This document shows, piece by piece, positions 16,655-24,893 of a stretch of DNA of 64,000 bases (its first letter is position 1; each line of letters opens with the position of its first letter). Made by a program: the position numbers and the translations under genes. The DNA is from Weissella hellenica (lineage in GTDB: Bacteria; Bacillota; Bacilli; Lactobacillales; Lactobacillaceae): NCBI RefSeq assembly GCF_005405545.1, contig NZ_BJEG01000007.1:1-64000 (forward strand), given 5' to 3'. The notes beneath the pieces were generated by a model. The model made no database searches. It was not told the DNA's origin and was given only the letters and a program-made list of their open reading frames with translations.

Positions 16655-16846
16655 TTTAAGATGAAAAATTTAATATGAGTGTTGTTGATAGGGGAGCCCA
16701 CCCCAATTAACAGCTCATACTCATAAAAATTTACTCAAGTGTTTAAAATAAAATTTAGATACCTACTCCTAAGAAAATCAAATGATTTATTATTGAGTTA
16801 TTTGATTAAAAACACCTACTAAACAAACATTAGTAGGTGTTTTTCG
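16655..16846 (+). promoter_or_regulatory. Structured leader with terminator upstream of the arylsulfotransferase-like gene
   Basis: An extended hairpin at 16675-16724 stacks ATGAGT/ACTCAT, TGTTGAT/ATTAACA (one G-U) and GGGG/CCCC with loop AGCCCA. After AATCAAAT/ATTTGATT comes a terminator AACACCTACTAA (16811-16822) / TTAGTAGGTGTT (16830-16841) with T5. ACCTACT also occurs at 16761-16767 and could pair with AGTAGGT at 16832-16838 instead, a possible antiterminator. The stretch looks like a riboswitch-type leader; no known class was recognised. Note that 16360-16490 and 16850-16925 hold nothing I can identify. Confidence 0.5.
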
Positions 16847-16939
16847 TATAAAAAAGGCTAATTTTAATAAAAGCTTGATTTTTATCGGGACAACAGATAA
16901 GTTAGACAATAACTAATAATTACTAGTGAAGGGGTCGGG

Positions 16940-18616
16940 ATGAGAGAGAAGAAAAATAGAAAAAAAGTATGGCAATGGGGATTAATTGTAATTATCGGTA
17001 TTTTTATTATTGGAGGTAGTGTTTACGGACATAAAGTGTATCGTGAACAACATCCCAAATTATTAACAGATGAACAAATTAAAGATAATTTAGATATTCA
17101 CCTAAGCAGCGGTTTGCTTGATAAACAAAAAGAGTTGAACCAAAAGTATGATAAAGCAACACGAGATGCTCAATATACGCCGGATAAGATGTTTATACAA
17201 GCTAATCCGTATAAGACATCCCCATTGACGGCTTTGGTCATTTTTAAAACTGATACACCGGCTAAAGTGAGCTATACGGTGGCTGGTAAAACAGATAATA
17301 CTGCGATTACAAACACCGTTAATAAACAGACAAAAAATCATCGTGTAAATGTGGTAGGTTTATATGCTGATACGGATAATAAAGTAACATTTAAAATAAC
17401 GAAACAGAATGGTCAAGTTGAAGAAAAAGTTATAAATATTAAAACGGAGCCATTGCCAACACGGTTGGCTGATGTCAATATTAAGGTTAACATGGCAAGT
17501 AAAGATCAAATGGCAATTGGGAATAATGGTTTAACTGTTTTTACAAGAACGACTAAAAATCCATTTGCAATTGATGCAGATGGTGCAATTCGTTGGTATT
17601 CCACAGAATATAATCAACATATTTTTAAAACATTAAAAAATGGTCATTTATTGATTTTACGTAAACAGAATAATAGTGAGCTTGTTTACAATGATTTAAT
17701 TGAAACAGATTATGTCGGTAAAATTTATCGTCATTACCAGTTTAGTAATAAAACATCATCAACAGAAAATTTGAAATCTACGAATAAGAAAGATGGGGAA
17801 ACAACGGTTGTCCATCATGATGTTATTGAATTACCGAATGGTAACTTGTTAGCCACTGTTTCAGACGGTTCAAAGTATATTGAAGATACCATGGTTGAAA
17901 TTAATCGTAAGACAGGTAAGGCAGAACGGGTAATTGATTTTAAGAAGCTATTTCCTGATGAAACCTATGCGCATTACAATGCAACTAAGCGTAGTGATGG
18001 TAAAATTGATTGGTTACATCAGAACTCGATTAATTATGATCAGGAGGATGATAGCATCATTATTTCTTCTCGACACCAAGATCTAATTATGAAATTTGAC
18101 TATAAGACAATGAAGCCAAAGTGGATATTATCTGGTAAACCAAAGGCGAAGTGGCCAAAAGAATGGCGGCAGTACGTACTTAAATACGCAGATGGCACAT
18201 CAATTAATGGTGGTCAACATGACGCTCGTGTGGTGCCTGGATCACAAAAGGATGGTCAAGAGATCATTTCATTCTATGATAATAATAGTGCTGTTTCATA
18301 TGGCGATAAAGAAACGACTACAAAGTATTCAGCAGGGCGTGAACTTAAAATTAATTTAAAAAATATGACAGCTAAAGAAATTTGGTCATATGGACAGGCG
18401 TTAGGAGAAGCAAATTATACTGATAGGATTGGTTCGAACCGACTATTAGATAATGGAAATTACCTAATTGATTTTGGTTATTTAAATGCCAAAAATGGGG
18501 ATGCCTCAAATATTTTAGAGGTTACGCCAGAAGGATATCAGGTATTCAATGTTGAATTAAGTAACTTACAATCAAAGGGTTACGTCTATCGTGCTTATCG
18601 TATTAAGATATCTTAA
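16940..18616 (+). CDS. Arylsulfotransferase (AssT)-like protein, membrane-anchored
   Basis: 558 residues, secreted or membrane anchored by an N-terminal helix (about 14-31) after a basic MREKKNRKK start. An Ig-like N-terminal part (about 60-165) is followed by a beta-propeller with family motifs: HHDVIELPNGNLLATVSDG, HYNATKRSDGKIDWLHQNSI, GGQHDARVVPG and NRLLDNGNYLIDFG. AssT enzymes transfer sulfate between phenolic compounds; the propeller and His-rich motifs are seen, the substrate is unknown. GAAGGGG lies 6 nt before the ATG. The structured leader upstream may control it. Confidence 0.85.
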   Translation: MREKKNRKKVWQWGLIVIIGIFIIGGSVYGHKVYREQHPKLLTDEQIKDNLDIHLSSGLLDKQKELNQKYDKATRDAQYTPDKMFIQANPYKTSPLTALVIFKTDTPAKVSYTVAGKTDNTAITNTVNKQTKNHRVNVVGLYADTDNKVTFKITKQNGQVEEKVINIKTEPLPTRLADVNIKVNMASKDQMAIGNNGLTVFTRTTKNPFAIDADGAIRWYSTEYNQHIFKTLKNGHLLILRKQNNSELVYNDLIETDYVGKIYRHYQFSNKTSSTENLKSTNKKDGETTVVHHDVIELPNGNLLATVSDGSKYIEDTMVEINRKTGKAERVIDFKKLFPDETYAHYNATKRSDGKIDWLHQNSINYDQEDDSIIISSRHQDLIMKFDYKTMKPKWILSGKPKAKWPKEWRQYVLKYADGTSINGGQHDARVVPGSQKDGQEIISFYDNNSAVSYGDKETTTKYSAGRELKINLKNMTAKEIWSYGQALGEANYTDRIGSNRLLDNGNYLIDFGYLNAKNGDASNILEVTPEGYQVFNVELSNLQSKGYVYRAYRIKIS

Positions 18617-18690
18617 TTAATTTATTGACCTTGCATAATAGTATTTAAAACGATAAACTTAAATAATTATGAGAAAAAGGTGGTTAAAAA

Positions 18691-20025
18691 ATGAGTGAAA
18701 TTACCCAAGAACAATTAGCAGCATTTAAAAAGGATGTTGATGAAAAACCTGAAGCAGCTATTTTACGTGGGGCTGTAACAACTAATGGTATTTTAAAGGC
18801 AGCTCGTGACAATCAACGTGCTGGTGAATTGACCCCTGTCTTTAGTGTTGATTTAGAAAGCTCACCTGTGGCTAATCAATTACAGTCAGGGCGTTGCTGG
18901 ATGTTTGCGGCATTGAATACAATGCGTCATGATATGAAAGCAATGTATGGGTTGCCGGGTGATTTTGAGTTATCACAAAGCTACACATTTTTCTGGGACA
19001 AGTTTGAAAAAGCAAATTATTTTTACAATAATATCGTGGCAACTGCAGATAAGGCAACAACTGATCGTGAAGTAAGCTTTCTTTTGGCAACACCACAACA
19101 AGATGGTGGTCAATGGGACATGATTGTTGCGATTATTGAAAAGTATGGGGTTGTGCCACAATCAGCATTTCCTGAGTCACAAGCATCATCACATTCAGCT
19201 GAATTTAATCGTCTGTTTAATGGTAAGTTACGTAAAGATGCAATTGCTTTGCGTAACTTGGTTAATGATGGTGCATCACAGGCTGATATTGATGCTAAGA
19301 TTGAGGCTTTAAATAAAGAAAACTATTACATGCTATCACTAACATTTGGTGAGCCGCCGCTATCATTTGATTTTTCATTCCGTGATAAAGATGGTGAATT
19401 CCACCGTGAGCAAAGCATGACGCCACAAAATTTCTTTAAGAAATATATTGGTTGGGATTTGAGTGAGTATATTTCAATTATCAATGCACCAACTGAAGAT
19501 AAGCCATACAACCAAACATATGGTGTAAAGATGTTGGGTTCAGTTGTTGGCGGTCGCGATGTCAAGCATTTAAATCTTGATTTGGATACATTTAAGGACC
19601 TTGCAATCAAGCAACTTTCAGCTGGTGAAAATGTTTGGTTTGGGGTTGATATGGGACCTAAGCTAGATCGTGTTGCTGGTTTGATGGATACTGAATTGTA
19701 TGACGAAGACAGCTTATTTGATATTGATTTTAGCTTAACTAAAGCAGAGCGTTTAGATTACGGTGATTCATTGATGACTCACGCCATGGTTTTGACTGGT
19801 GTTGATTTAGTAGATGGTCAACCAACTAAATGGAAGGTTGAAAATTCTTGGGGTGACAAGAACGGTCACAAGGGATACTTTACAATGTCAGATGAATGGT
19901 TTGATCAATTCACATATCAAGTGGTGATTAAAAAAGAATATTTGCCAGAAGAATTACGTGACATTTTTGAAAGTGCAACACCTAAAGAATTAGCACCTTG
20001 GGATCCAATGGGTGCGTTAGCTTAA
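18691..20025 (+). CDS. pepC: Aminopeptidase C (bleomycin hydrolase family)
   Basis: Cytoplasmic cysteine aminopeptidase (peptidase family C1B) of the lactic acid bacteria proteolytic system, releasing N-terminal amino acids from peptides. 444 residues, the normal length. Catalytic Cys69 sits in QSGRCWMFAALNTMR, His near 362 in LMTHAMVLTGV, and Asn near 384 in WKVENSWGDKNG. The C-terminus (DPMGALA) matches the family's active-site-reaching tail. AAAAAGGTGG precedes the ATG. A dispersed repeat and a terminator follow. Confidence 0.96.
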   Translation: MSEITQEQLAAFKKDVDEKPEAAILRGAVTTNGILKAARDNQRAGELTPVFSVDLESSPVANQLQSGRCWMFAALNTMRHDMKAMYGLPGDFELSQSYTFFWDKFEKANYFYNNIVATADKATTDREVSFLLATPQQDGGQWDMIVAIIEKYGVVPQSAFPESQASSHSAEFNRLFNGKLRKDAIALRNLVNDGASQADIDAKIEALNKENYYMLSLTFGEPPLSFDFSFRDKDGEFHREQSMTPQNFFKKYIGWDLSEYISIINAPTEDKPYNQTYGVKMLGSVVGGRDVKHLNLDLDTFKDLAIKQLSAGENVWFGVDMGPKLDRVAGLMDTELYDEDSLFDIDFSLTKAERLDYGDSLMTHAMVLTGVDLVDGQPTKWKVENSWGDKNGHKGYFTMSDEWFDQFTYQVVIKKEYLPEELRDIFESATPKELAPWDPMGALA

Positions 20026-20041
20026 TAATATGCTAATTAAA

Positions 20042-20158
20042 AAGAGTCGGACAAAAGTTTTTTGAAGCCGATACGTAAATTGTGTTGCTTGAGGCTTCAG
20101 CCTTTTGGAACGCGTTTACGCTATAAAACTTACAAGTGTTTGATTAATATATTTTTAG
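20042..20158 (+). repeat. Dispersed intergenic repeat, copy 1
   Basis: The core 20089-20158, starting TTGAGGCTTCAGCC, aligns with 50507-50580 at roughly 80% identity, including GGAACGxGxTTAxGCTATAAAA. Both copies lie between a gene's stop codon and its terminator hairpin. No coding potential seen. Confidence 0.7.
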
Positions 20159-20160
20159 TG

Positions 20161-20194
20161 AAGAGCTACTAGTTTGAAAACTAGTAGCTCTTTT
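20161..20194 (+). terminator. Intrinsic terminator of pepC
   Basis: AAGAGCTACTAGTTT pairs with AAACTAGTAGCTCTT, T-run. Confidence 0.92.
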
Positions 20195-20236
20195 AGTTTA
20201 TAATCATAAGATAGACTATTACGAAATGAGGCTTAT

Positions 20237-20800
20237 ATGTTAAAAGAACAATTATCAAAAAAATTAGAATTATTCAATAATCAAGCTATTGATGATCAAA
20301 AGATAGATATATTATTACGACCAATTTTAGTGCAGGGAATGCAACGCGGTTTTCAAGCAGCATATCTCTATATAATTGGCGTGTCTTCTGGAATTGAACC
20401 TGCAGCACAAACAGCTGCTTGGGTGGATCAAATTGAAGCATTGGCCAACGAACGATTTACACCATTTGTAGCCGAAATTGAACAGATTAAGACTGTTGTA
20501 GGGAAAGAAGTGGTCAGCATGCTATCTGAAGAAGCGCATGCTATAACGGCACACCAAGATAATACAATGAAAATCCAAAATTTTATTATGCCATATTTTA
20601 ATGGCTGGTTTTTAGGGTATTATCATGCGTTGGTAGCAATGTTAGCAGCCGATGATGTGACTCAAGTTGATAAGCTAGATGTCCAAAAAAAGGCGTCTGA
20701 TCAAGCCATGCAGGCGGTAGAAGTGGAACGACGAAATTTTCAAAAGCAGCCAGTTTATCGAGATAGTGTCTTACGCGATATATTAACAGGATTACAATAA
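20237..20800 (+). CDS. Unknown 187-residue protein
   Basis: Not recognised. Predicted all-helical and soluble, with no signal peptide. It contains GMQRGFQAAYLYIIGVSSG near 36-54 and PYFNGWFLGYYHALVAML near 122-139, aromatic-rich helices that could pack on a membrane or partner. A TATAAT-like box at about 20199 and a GAGG before the ATG support expression as a single gene after the pepC terminator. Confidence 0.72.
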   Translation: MLKEQLSKKLELFNNQAIDDQKIDILLRPILVQGMQRGFQAAYLYIIGVSSGIEPAAQTAAWVDQIEALANERFTPFVAEIEQIKTVVGKEVVSMLSEEAHAITAHQDNTMKIQNFIMPYFNGWFLGYYHALVAMLAADDVTQVDKLDVQKKASDQAMQAVEVERRNFQKQPVYRDSVLRDILTGLQ

Positions 20801-20859
20801 GCCTATCAGTATATTTCTAGCTATTACAAACAGAAACAAAAGGATTATCCGGATTTTCT

Positions 20860-21615
20860 TTGAAAATAATTGGTATTATTTTCATGGTAATCGATCATAT
20901 TAATATCTATCTGGGTAATGTTTTGCATCTACCGTTATGGGTATCACTTTTAGGACGCTTTGTTGCGCCTTTATTCATATTCTTTATTATTGAAGGATTT
21001 TACTATACACATAGTCGTCAAAAGTATTTCTTACGTCTATTTGTTGGTGGTGTGTTAATGTATGGTATTAATTTATTGTCCAATATTTTAACGAATAATA
21101 CGACGAATCCTTACACAAAACAATTCGACGTCTTTTATCTTTTTCAAGGTCAAAATATTTTTATGACATTGGCGCTTGTGTTGCTGTGGATTTGGATATT
21201 AGATACGATGATTGTTAATCATCTGCACATTGCAAGATACACGATGTTAATTATCGCTTTGGTGGTGATAATGCCATTTATCATCATTAGTGAAGGTGGT
21301 CCGTATGAATTGGTAATGGGATTAATTTTTTATCTATTCCGAGGAAACTTTAAAAGAATTAGTATGGGTGTGACAATTTTTTCAATACTTCTGTTTGTGC
21401 ATGCTTTGATGACTTACTTTGGACAAGTTGAAGTAGGTTCCTTATATCAGACATTGACCTTCGATGATGAATATATGATGATTACAGTATTACCGTTTAT
21501 TTATCTATACAATGGGCAGCGCGGTGGTAATGGGCAAAAATGGCAGAAGAATCTGTTTTATTATTTCTACCCAATCCATTTGATCATAATATATATTTTG
21601 AGTAATATTTTTTAA
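20860..21615 (+). CDS. TraX family membrane protein, start uncertain
   Basis: A polytopic membrane protein of about 251 residues with the TraX signature: IIFMVIDHINIYLG at the start, RFVAPLFIFFIIEGFYYTHSR, and PIHLIIIYILS at the end. TraX proteins are putative O-acetyl-type modification enzymes or pilin acetylases. TTG 20860 is the only usable start near the N-terminus, but its nearest purine-rich site (AAAGGA, 20839-20844) is about 15 nt away. The frame stays open upstream to a TAG at 20818, and those codons (TKGLSGFSLKIIG) look like family sequence. The original start codon may have been lost. Confidence 0.78.
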   Translation: MKIIGIIFMVIDHINIYLGNVLHLPLWVSLLGRFVAPLFIFFIIEGFYYTHSRQKYFLRLFVGGVLMYGINLLSNILTNNTTNPYTKQFDVFYLFQGQNIFMTLALVLLWIWILDTMIVNHLHIARYTMLIIALVVIMPFIIISEGGPYELVMGLIFYLFRGNFKRISMGVTIFSILLFVHALMTYFGQVEVGSLYQTLTFDDEYMMITVLPFIYLYNGQRGGNGQKWQKNLFYYFYPIHLIIIYILSNIF

Positions 21616-21630
21616 AAATTTGATAGATGA

Positions 21631-21674
21631 AAAGGCCGATATATTAGCGAAAACACTGATATATCGGCCTTTTT
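21631..21674 (+). terminator. Intrinsic terminator
   Basis: AAAGGCCGATATAT pairs with ATATATCGGCCTTT, T5. Confidence 0.9.
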
Positions 21675-21873
21675 AATTTGTATGCATATTATAAAAATTA
21701 ATTTAATGCTTTTAAATTTAAAAAGCATTATATAAGGCAACAGTAAAACGTATTAAATATTATTTTTTTGAGCAGATTAATTGATAATCGTATTTATGCA
21801 TGTTACTATGGCTTTGTAATTAGGGGTAAGACAGTTGTCATTATTTATTTTGTAGATAGATTGAGGAGTACTT

Positions 21874-21996
21874 ATGAAAAGAAAAGATGGCAAACTTGGC
21901 TTATTAGAGAAAATTTCTCTAATTATGACAGTATTACAATTGTTGTCGCGCTTGTATGGAGTGCTTAAGCATTACCGTAATCGTAAAAGGTTTTAA
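21874..21996 (+). CDS. Small basic protein, first gene of the asp23/amaP operon
   Basis: 40 residues (MKRKDGKLGLLEKISLIM...HYRNRKRF), preceded by TTGAGGAGT 5 nt before the ATG. A central amphipathic or hydrophobic helix (about 9-31) is flanked by basic ends, suggesting peripheral membrane binding. It is followed at close spacing by genes of the alkaline-shock envelope stress operon, so it is likely part of that complex. Function inferred from position only. Confidence 0.6.
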   Translation: MKRKDGKLGLLEKISLIMTVLQLLSRLYGVLKHYRNRKRF

Positions 21997-22030
21997 TAGT
22001 TATATGGCACGTAAGAAACGGGGGGAATAG

Positions 22031-22165
22031 ATGATTGGTAAGATTTTTAAAGTGGCCCTATCTTTAATGCTACTTGTGAGTGGTATTACGATTTTAGGAA
22101 CAATTTTTACAGCAAAGGGAATTGATGCAGTCGGTGATAAACTAGAAGATAAATTGCATGGTTAA
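22031..22165 (+). CDS. Small membrane protein of the asp23/amaP operon
   Basis: 44 residues with one hydrophobic helix (about 7-28, VALSLMLLVSGITILGTIF) and a charged C-terminus GDKLEDKLHG. GGGGG precedes the ATG by 3-8 nt. It lies between the 40-residue gene and amaP in the same orientation. Possibly an accessory anchor of the Asp23 membrane complex; that role is inference. Confidence 0.65.
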   Translation: MIGKIFKVALSLMLLVSGITILGTIFTAKGIDAVGDKLEDKLHG

Positions 22166-22207
22166 TTATTTCGACGAGTAAACTTAAATTAAGTCTAGAG
22201 GCGTGAT

Positions 22208-22762
22208 ATGCAAAAAAGTAAAAGAAGTCTATTAGTGATTTTTACTCTTGGATATTTGCTCGGAATTAGTTTGCTGATTTGGCCCAATATTTATACAGAA
22301 TCAGTCAGATTACTGAAAGAAATTGGGCTGAATGTTACTTTGTCAGCTAGTACATTTATTTACTATTACGGTTTGACTTTATTAGCTATTACAGCGATTG
22401 TATTGATTGTTGTCTTAGGTTGGCCAAAACAGTTAAAGGATGTGCCACTGCAGAAGAATAAAAGTGGTCGTTTAGCACTAAGTAACTATGGTATCACTCA
22501 GTTTATTAAGCTAAAACTTTCCGGTGAAGATTTATCAAATATCAAAATTAAGGTTAAAAATACAAAGCGACAACATAAATTTTATATTGTTGCTGATGCA
22601 GCATATAAGCAAGCAACTGTTAAAGAGCTACCACGTATTTCAGATGAATTACGTGAGAGTGTTCAAGAATTGCTTGCGGGAGAAGGCAAGCAACCAGTTA
22701 AAGTTGATATTAAAGTAAATCAAAAATCAAATTCAAAGCGCAAAACGGCGCGAGTTATTTAA
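22208..22762 (+). CDS. amaP: AmaP, alkaline shock response membrane anchor protein
   Basis: 184 residues with two N-terminal transmembrane helices (about 8-27 and 50-72) and a cytoplasmic C-terminal domain with the AmaP motif GRLALSNYGITQFIKLKL and a basic tail (QKSNSKRKTARVI). In staphylococci AmaP anchors Asp23 at the membrane; the domain order and the neighbouring DUF2273 and asp23 genes match that operon. GAGGCGTGAT precedes the start. Confidence 0.9.
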   Translation: MQKSKRSLLVIFTLGYLLGISLLIWPNIYTESVRLLKEIGLNVTLSASTFIYYYGLTLLAITAIVLIVVLGWPKQLKDVPLQKNKSGRLALSNYGITQFIKLKLSGEDLSNIKIKVKNTKRQHKFYIVADAAYKQATVKELPRISDELRESVQELLAGEGKQPVKVDIKVNQKSNSKRKTARVI

Positions 22763-22779
22763 TAAGGAAGGTGAATTAA

Positions 22780-22977
22780 ATGTTGGACAGTAGATCAATG
22801 AAAATATTGATTAGTGGTCTTATCGGTTTCGTTCTATCAACTTTGTTAGTAACTGTTGGTTTTTGGAAAACGATATTAATCATAATCATTACTTTATTAG
22901 CAGCAGGAATTGGTTCTTTACTTGGTAGATATAATATTAATCTATCAGTTATTACTAAAATATTTACAAGAAAATAA
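22780..22977 (+). CDS. DUF2273 small membrane protein
   Basis: 65 residues with two transmembrane helices (about 8-27 and 29-48). The conserved gene between amaP and asp23 in Firmicutes encodes a DUF2273 protein of this size and topology, with the GSLLGRYNIN-type end. AAGGAAGGTGA lies upstream of the ATG. Confidence 0.85.
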   Translation: MLDSRSMKILISGLIGFVLSTLLVTVGFWKTILIIIITLLAAGIGSLLGRYNINLSVITKIFTRK

Positions 22978-23017
22978 TGGATCCTATATACGTTTATAGA
23001 TAAGAGGGGAATTTAAA

Positions 23018-23527
23018 ATGGCTATTGAAAAGAAGAACGAAACAGCAGTTGCAACAAAAGGTGAACTAACATTTGATGACAAAGTTGTTCAAAAGATTGT
23101 TGGTAACTCAATTGAAAAAGTACCTGGTTTGCTAGGCGTTGATGGTGGTTTTGTTACTAACATTAAGAACAAGATTGTTAACAGTGACAACCCAACTGAC
23201 GGTATCGATGTTGAAGTTGGTAAAGAACAAGTTGCTGTTGATCTAAGCATCATTATGGCCTACGGACACAATGCTCACGATGTTTACAAGGCTTTAGTAC
23301 AAGCAATTAGTAAGCAAGTGAAGGATACAACAAGCTTAGAATTAGTTGAATTAAATGTCGAGGTTGTGGACATTCAAACTTCAAAAGAATTCGAAAGCGC
23401 ACAAACGACATTACAAGATCGTGTAACTGATGCAGGTGGTGTTGTAAAGGAAAAAACATCAAACGGTGTTGAGAGTGTAAAATCATCAACTGCGAATATG
23501 GTATCTGATGACGAACGTGTAAAGTAA
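23018..23527 (+). CDS. asp23: Asp23/Gls24 family envelope stress protein
   Basis: 169 residues with the Asp23 core (LTFDDKVVQKIVGNSIEKVPGLLGVDGG, then VEVGKEQVAVDLSIIMAYGHNAHDVY) and a charged C-terminal tail ending in SDDERVK. Abundant cytoplasmic protein that forms a membrane-tethered layer through AmaP and counters cell-wall or alkaline stress. Last gene of the operon; strong AGAGGGG site. Confidence 0.95.
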   Translation: MAIEKKNETAVATKGELTFDDKVVQKIVGNSIEKVPGLLGVDGGFVTNIKNKIVNSDNPTDGIDVEVGKEQVAVDLSIIMAYGHNAHDVYKALVQAISKQVKDTTSLELVELNVEVVDIQTSKEFESAQTTLQDRVTDAGGVVKEKTSNGVESVKSSTANMVSDDERVK

Positions 23528-23559
23528 TAGTTTGCGACATAAATTAATGTAAATTATAG

Positions 23560-23598
23560 CTCGTGAATCTGTGATTATGCCAGGTTTTCGAGTTTTTT
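23560..23598 (+). terminator. Intrinsic terminator of the asp23 operon
   Basis: CTCG..CTG pairs with CAG..CGAG with internal G-U pairs, followed by T6. Confidence 0.65.
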
Positions 23599-23656
23599 AA
23601 CTGTGTATCAGCCATTGATTTTGTGTAACTATTTTAGTAGGGACTTCTAGCTTTAA

Positions 23657-23717
23657 TTGTCAAATTTGATTCTTATATATATAATTATTTGACAAAGTTG
23701 CTGCGATTCAGTATAGT
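23657..23717 (+). promoter_or_regulatory. Promoter and inverted repeat of the cysteine operon
   Basis: TTGACA (23689-23694), exactly 17 bp, TATAGT (23712-23717). An inverted repeat TTGTCAAAT (23657-23665) / ATTTGACAA (23687-23695) overlaps the -35 and may be an operator for an unidentified regulator. Confidence 0.8.
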
Positions 23718-23745
23718 ATGAACAAATAAATTCGGAGGGTTCATT

Positions 23746-23820
23746 ATGATTCAATCAATGTTTAATGTGATTAATAACTGCTGTCAAGCATCGCACTTTT
23801 GGCGATGTTTGGCCTTTTAG
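23746..23820 (+). CDS. Cysteine leader peptide (24 residues)
   Basis: GGAGG about 8 nt before ATG 23746 starts a 24-codon frame (MIQSMFNVINNCCQASHF, then WRCLAF). It has tandem Cys codons TGC-TGT at 23779-23784 and a third Cys at 23806. It lies 29 nt after a near-consensus promoter and 126 nt before a terminator that precedes a cysteine-biosynthesis gene. The pairing of a Cys-Cys peptide with a cysteine operon is strong circumstantial evidence for translation-coupled attenuation. Confidence 0.72.
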   Translation: MIQSMFNVINNCCQASHFWRCLAF

Positions 23821-23924
23821 CGTTGACATTTTTGAGGAATAATGACCTTGAAAATTCAATGCCTGTCAAAGGCATGAACTTAACAAAGGGTGCGAAAATT
23901 CATTTGAGTTTTCGCACCCTTTTT
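23779..23924 (+). promoter_or_regulatory. Attenuator between Cys leader peptide and cysteine synthase gene
   Basis: TGTCAA overlapping the Cys codons (23782-23787) and TGTCAA at about 23865-23870 can each pair with TTGACA at about 23823-23828, giving exclusive alternatives. TTCA(A)TGCC/GGCATGAA forms a hairpin that sequesters the second copy. The final hairpin AAGGGTGCGAAAA (23886-23898) / TTTTCGCACCCTT (23909-23921) with T5 is a strong terminator 33 nt before the gene's ATG. Confidence 0.68.
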
Positions 23925-23956
23925 CTATTTAAATGATTTTTAAGAAGGATAATATT

Positions 23957-24868
23957 ATGTTAATAAAATCAGTTTCAGAACTTATTGGCCATACGCCGCT
24001 TGTTGATTTACAAATTGATGTGCCGCATCATAGTCACATTTATGCAAAACTGGAAATGTTTAACCCTGGTGGCAGTATCAAGGACCGCTTGGGACAATAT
24101 CTGATTCAAGACGCAATTAATCGCCATCAAATTACGACAGGTACGACGATTATTGAACCCACTGCAGGTAATACCGGTATTGGTGTTGCTTTAGCTGCCC
24201 GGAGTTATCAGCTACCAACCATTCTAGTTGTACCGGAAAAATTCAGCCATGAAAAACAGATCCTCATGAAAGCATTAGGGGCTAGACTAATCAATACACC
24301 CAGTGATCAGGGTATTCGTGGCGCCATTGAAAAAGCCGAGCAACTTGCGGCTGAAATTCCCAATAGTTTTGTCCCAATGCAATTCCAGAACCCAGCTAAT
24401 CCGGCAACTTACTACCATACATTAGCACCAGAATTACTTGACGATATGGATCATCCAATTGACGCATTTGTTGCTGGGGCAGGTAGTGGTGGCACGTTTG
24501 CGGGTATTTCTAAATACCTGAAGGAGCAAAATTCTCGCACCAAAACGGTTGTCGTTGAACCAGAGGGATCCATTTTAAATGGGGGGCCTGCGCATCCTCA
24601 TCGAACCGAGGGAATCGGGGTTGAATTTATTCCGCCATTTTTTAAAGAAGTTCCCATAGACGAAATCTTAACTATCTCAGATGTTGATGCATTTAAACAA
24701 GTTAAGGAAATGGCTGCTTCGCAAGGCCTATTTATTGGTAGTTCAAGTGGTGCAGCGTTGGCAGCGAGTCTAAAAATTGCTGAGAATCTACCAGATAATA
24801 GCCACATCGTTACCGTTTTCCCCGACAGCAGCGAACGGTATATGAGCGAACATATTTATGAATTATAA
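23957..24868 (+). CDS. Cysteine synthase / O-acetylserine-dependent cystathionine beta-synthase
   Basis: PLP-dependent beta-replacement enzyme, 303 residues. [11 protein letters not shown] holds the PLP lysine; [25 protein letters not shown] and GSSSGAA form the cofactor-binding loops. The NPGGS and EPTAGNTG variants resemble the MccA/YrhA type more than CysK. ATG 23957 ([14 protein letters not shown]) is chosen because AAGAAGGA lies 7 nt upstream; the earlier ATG 23933 lacks a site and sits on the terminator T-run. Operon: this gene, a decayed gamma-lyase, cysE, all behind a Cys leader peptide. Confidence 0.9.
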   Translation: MLIKSVSELIGHTPLVDLQIDVPHHSHIYAKLEMFNPGGSIKDRLGQYLIQDAINRHQITTGTTIIEPTAGNTGIGVALAARSYQLPTILVVPEKFSHEKQILMKALGARLINTPSDQGIRGAIEKAEQLAAEIPNSFVPMQFQNPANPATYYHTLAPELLDDMDHPIDAFVAGAGSGGTFAGISKYLKEQNSRTKTVVVEPEGSILNGGPAHPHRTEGIGVEFIPPFFKEVPIDEILTISDVDAFKQVKEMAASQGLFIGSSSGAALAASLKIAENLPDNSHIVTVFPDSSERYMSEHIYEL

Positions 24869-24893
24869 AACACAAATAAGTAGGGCAAGCACT

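Noticed and set aside
21768-21968. 66-codon plus-strand frame upstream of the asp23 operon
   Set aside because: It overlaps the better supported 40-residue gene in another frame, lacks a ribosome binding site and crosses the operon's promoter region.
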